DNA of 64,000 nt. It comes from Syncephalis plumigaleata. Lineage: Eukaryota; Zoopagomycota; Zoopagomycetes; Zoopagales; Piptocephalidaceae. Each line of letters starts with the position of its first letter. Positions within the stretch are counted from its first letter, which is position 1. The stretch lies in assembly GCA_025201365.1 (NCBI GenBank), contig JAIXMF010000020.1, forward strand, positions 124,001 through 188,000, given 5' to 3'. This document shows positions 63,132 to 64,000 of this stretch, one piece after another. A program made the position numbers and the translations under genes. Under the pieces are notes generated by a model, which had not been told where the DNA came from, did not search any database, and was given only the letters and a program-made list of their open reading frames with translations.

Positions 63132-64000
63132 CTATTTACCAAAGTTATTGTGTAAGCCGATGGTTTCCGGTGCATCTGCCTCGCGCTTCATCTTCTCTTC
63201 GTCATTTCGTGCACTATCAATCATGCGTAGATATTCCGAGGATACATCACCCGTAACGTAGCGTCCATCAAATACCGATGTATCAAATTGCTTTAGGGTT
63301 GGATTGAACTTGTTACAGGCAGCCACAAGATCCGGCAATGTCTGGAAGATGACGCAATCGGCACCGATCACCTTGGCGATCTCTTTTTCATCTCTATTAT
63401 ACGCTACAAGTTCGTGCGGTGATGGCATATCAATGCCGTAGACATTGGCATATCGAATGGCCGGTGCAGCCGAGGCAAAGTAGACCTTCTTCGCACCGAC
63501 ATCACGGGCCATTTGTACGATTTCACTCGAGGTAGTACCACGCACGATGGAGTCATCCACGAGTAGTACATTCTTACCGGCGAATTCCATGGCCATCGCG
63601 TTCAATTTACGACGTACATTCTTGCGTCGCATCGTCTGTCCGGGCATGATAAACGTACGACCGATATAGCGATTCTTAATAAATCCCTCACGATAGGGTA
63701 ATCCCAGTTTGTGGGAGAGTTGTAGTGCTGATACACGACTCGTATCGGGCACGGGAATCACCACGTCGATATCGTTATCCGCACCTAGTACCTTTAAAAT
63801 TTGATCGGCCAATGCCTCGCCCATGGCTAGACGTGCGTTGTACACGCTAACACCATCGATAATCGTGTCGGGACGCGCAAAGTAGACGTATTCAAAGATA
63901 CATGGCGCGAATGTTCGATCCGCAACCAGTTGACGTCTTGTAATACCTGAACGCGTGATAAGCACAGCTCACCCGGTAATATATCGGTAACATCGGTGAA
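63132..64000 (-). CDS. ADE4: Amidophosphoribosyltransferase (5' part outside window)
   Basis: Committed step of de novo purine synthesis: PRPP plus glutamine to phosphoribosylamine. Only the C-terminal PRTase half is in the window; the N-terminal Ntn glutaminase part lies to the right. Seen: FEYVYFARPDTIIDGVSVYNARLAMGE, VIPVPDTSRVSALQLSHKLGLPYREGFIKNRYIGRTFIMP, RKLNAMAMEFAGKNVLLVDDSIVRGTTSSEI (PRPP loop), VYFASAAPAIRYANVYGIDMPS, FQTLPDLVAAC, FDTSVFDGRYVTGD. A one-base loss near 63969 (GAGCTG for GAGGCTG) shifts the frame before VLITRSGITRRQL. Convergent with LAS21, about 100 bases between stops. Confidence 0.95.

Overview
This is a nuclear segment of an intron-rich, gene-dense fungus, most likely an early-diverging (non-Dikarya) lineage. 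That placement is inferred from gene content: a SHO1-type osmosensor, a fused GAR synthetase/AIR synthetase (ADE5,7), allantoin-pathway enzymes of yeast type, and CBP4, all with short GT-AG introns (mostly 50-90 nt). The standard genetic code fits and TAA, TAG and TGA are all used as stops. About 35 protein genes and one tRNA can be read. No retroelement, DNA transposon or CRISPR array was recognised.

Left part (1-14.4 kb): SHO1 (cut by the window edge); a convergent purine-catabolism pair, allantoicase (DAL2) and ureidoglycolate lyase (DAL3); a Golgi nucleotide-sugar transporter; EMC8/9; MRG15/EAF3; the tRNA m7G methyltransferase TRM8; and two divergent secreted-protein genes whose promoters form an inverted duplication (about 8.2 and 14.3 kb). 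Middle (15-36.6 kb): a tRNA t6A dehydratase, a multi-pass membrane protein, mitochondrial bL9m, RER1, a KH-domain splicing factor, a TBC Rab-GAP, triosephosphate isomerase, a Jupiter/HN1-like repeat protein, an Asn-rich protein, an m3C tRNA methyltransferase, ribosomal eL20 and CBP4. Right part (41.7-64 kb): 6-phosphogluconolactonase, mitochondrial dimethyladenosine transferase, ADE5,7, tRNA-Asn(GTT), an F-box protein, an intronless 7TM protein, elongation factor 2, ARL2, SEC13, LAS21/PIG-G and the C-terminal part of ADE4. Most genes are housekeeping; purine synthesis (ADE5,7, ADE4) and purine breakdown (DAL2, DAL3) are both represented.

The most unusual locus is at 37.1-39.4 kb on the minus strand. 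A clear signal-peptide exon is followed by about 26 tandemly duplicated intron units that leave exons of only 3, 9 or 12 nt (one of 5 nt). Each unit has a GTAAG donor, a CTAAT/CTAAC branch site, an AG-free stretch and an AG acceptor. Spliced, they read as one open frame of about 83 residues. This looks like a fungal micro-exon gene, analogous in layout to schistosome MEGs, and includes a run of exons that are exactly one codon each. A second unexplained feature is a dispersed family of small ORFs carrying a CANW(M/L)EK-type cysteine motif (18.0, 18.6, 42.6 and 43.7 kb).

About half of the genes, including essential ones such as EF2 and SEC13, are interrupted by frame breaks that nearly all have the same sign: one base appears to be missing, often in a short homopolymer. 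The other genes are perfectly intact. Consensus error of a long-read assembly is the simplest explanation; in-frame coordinates below should be read with that in mind.
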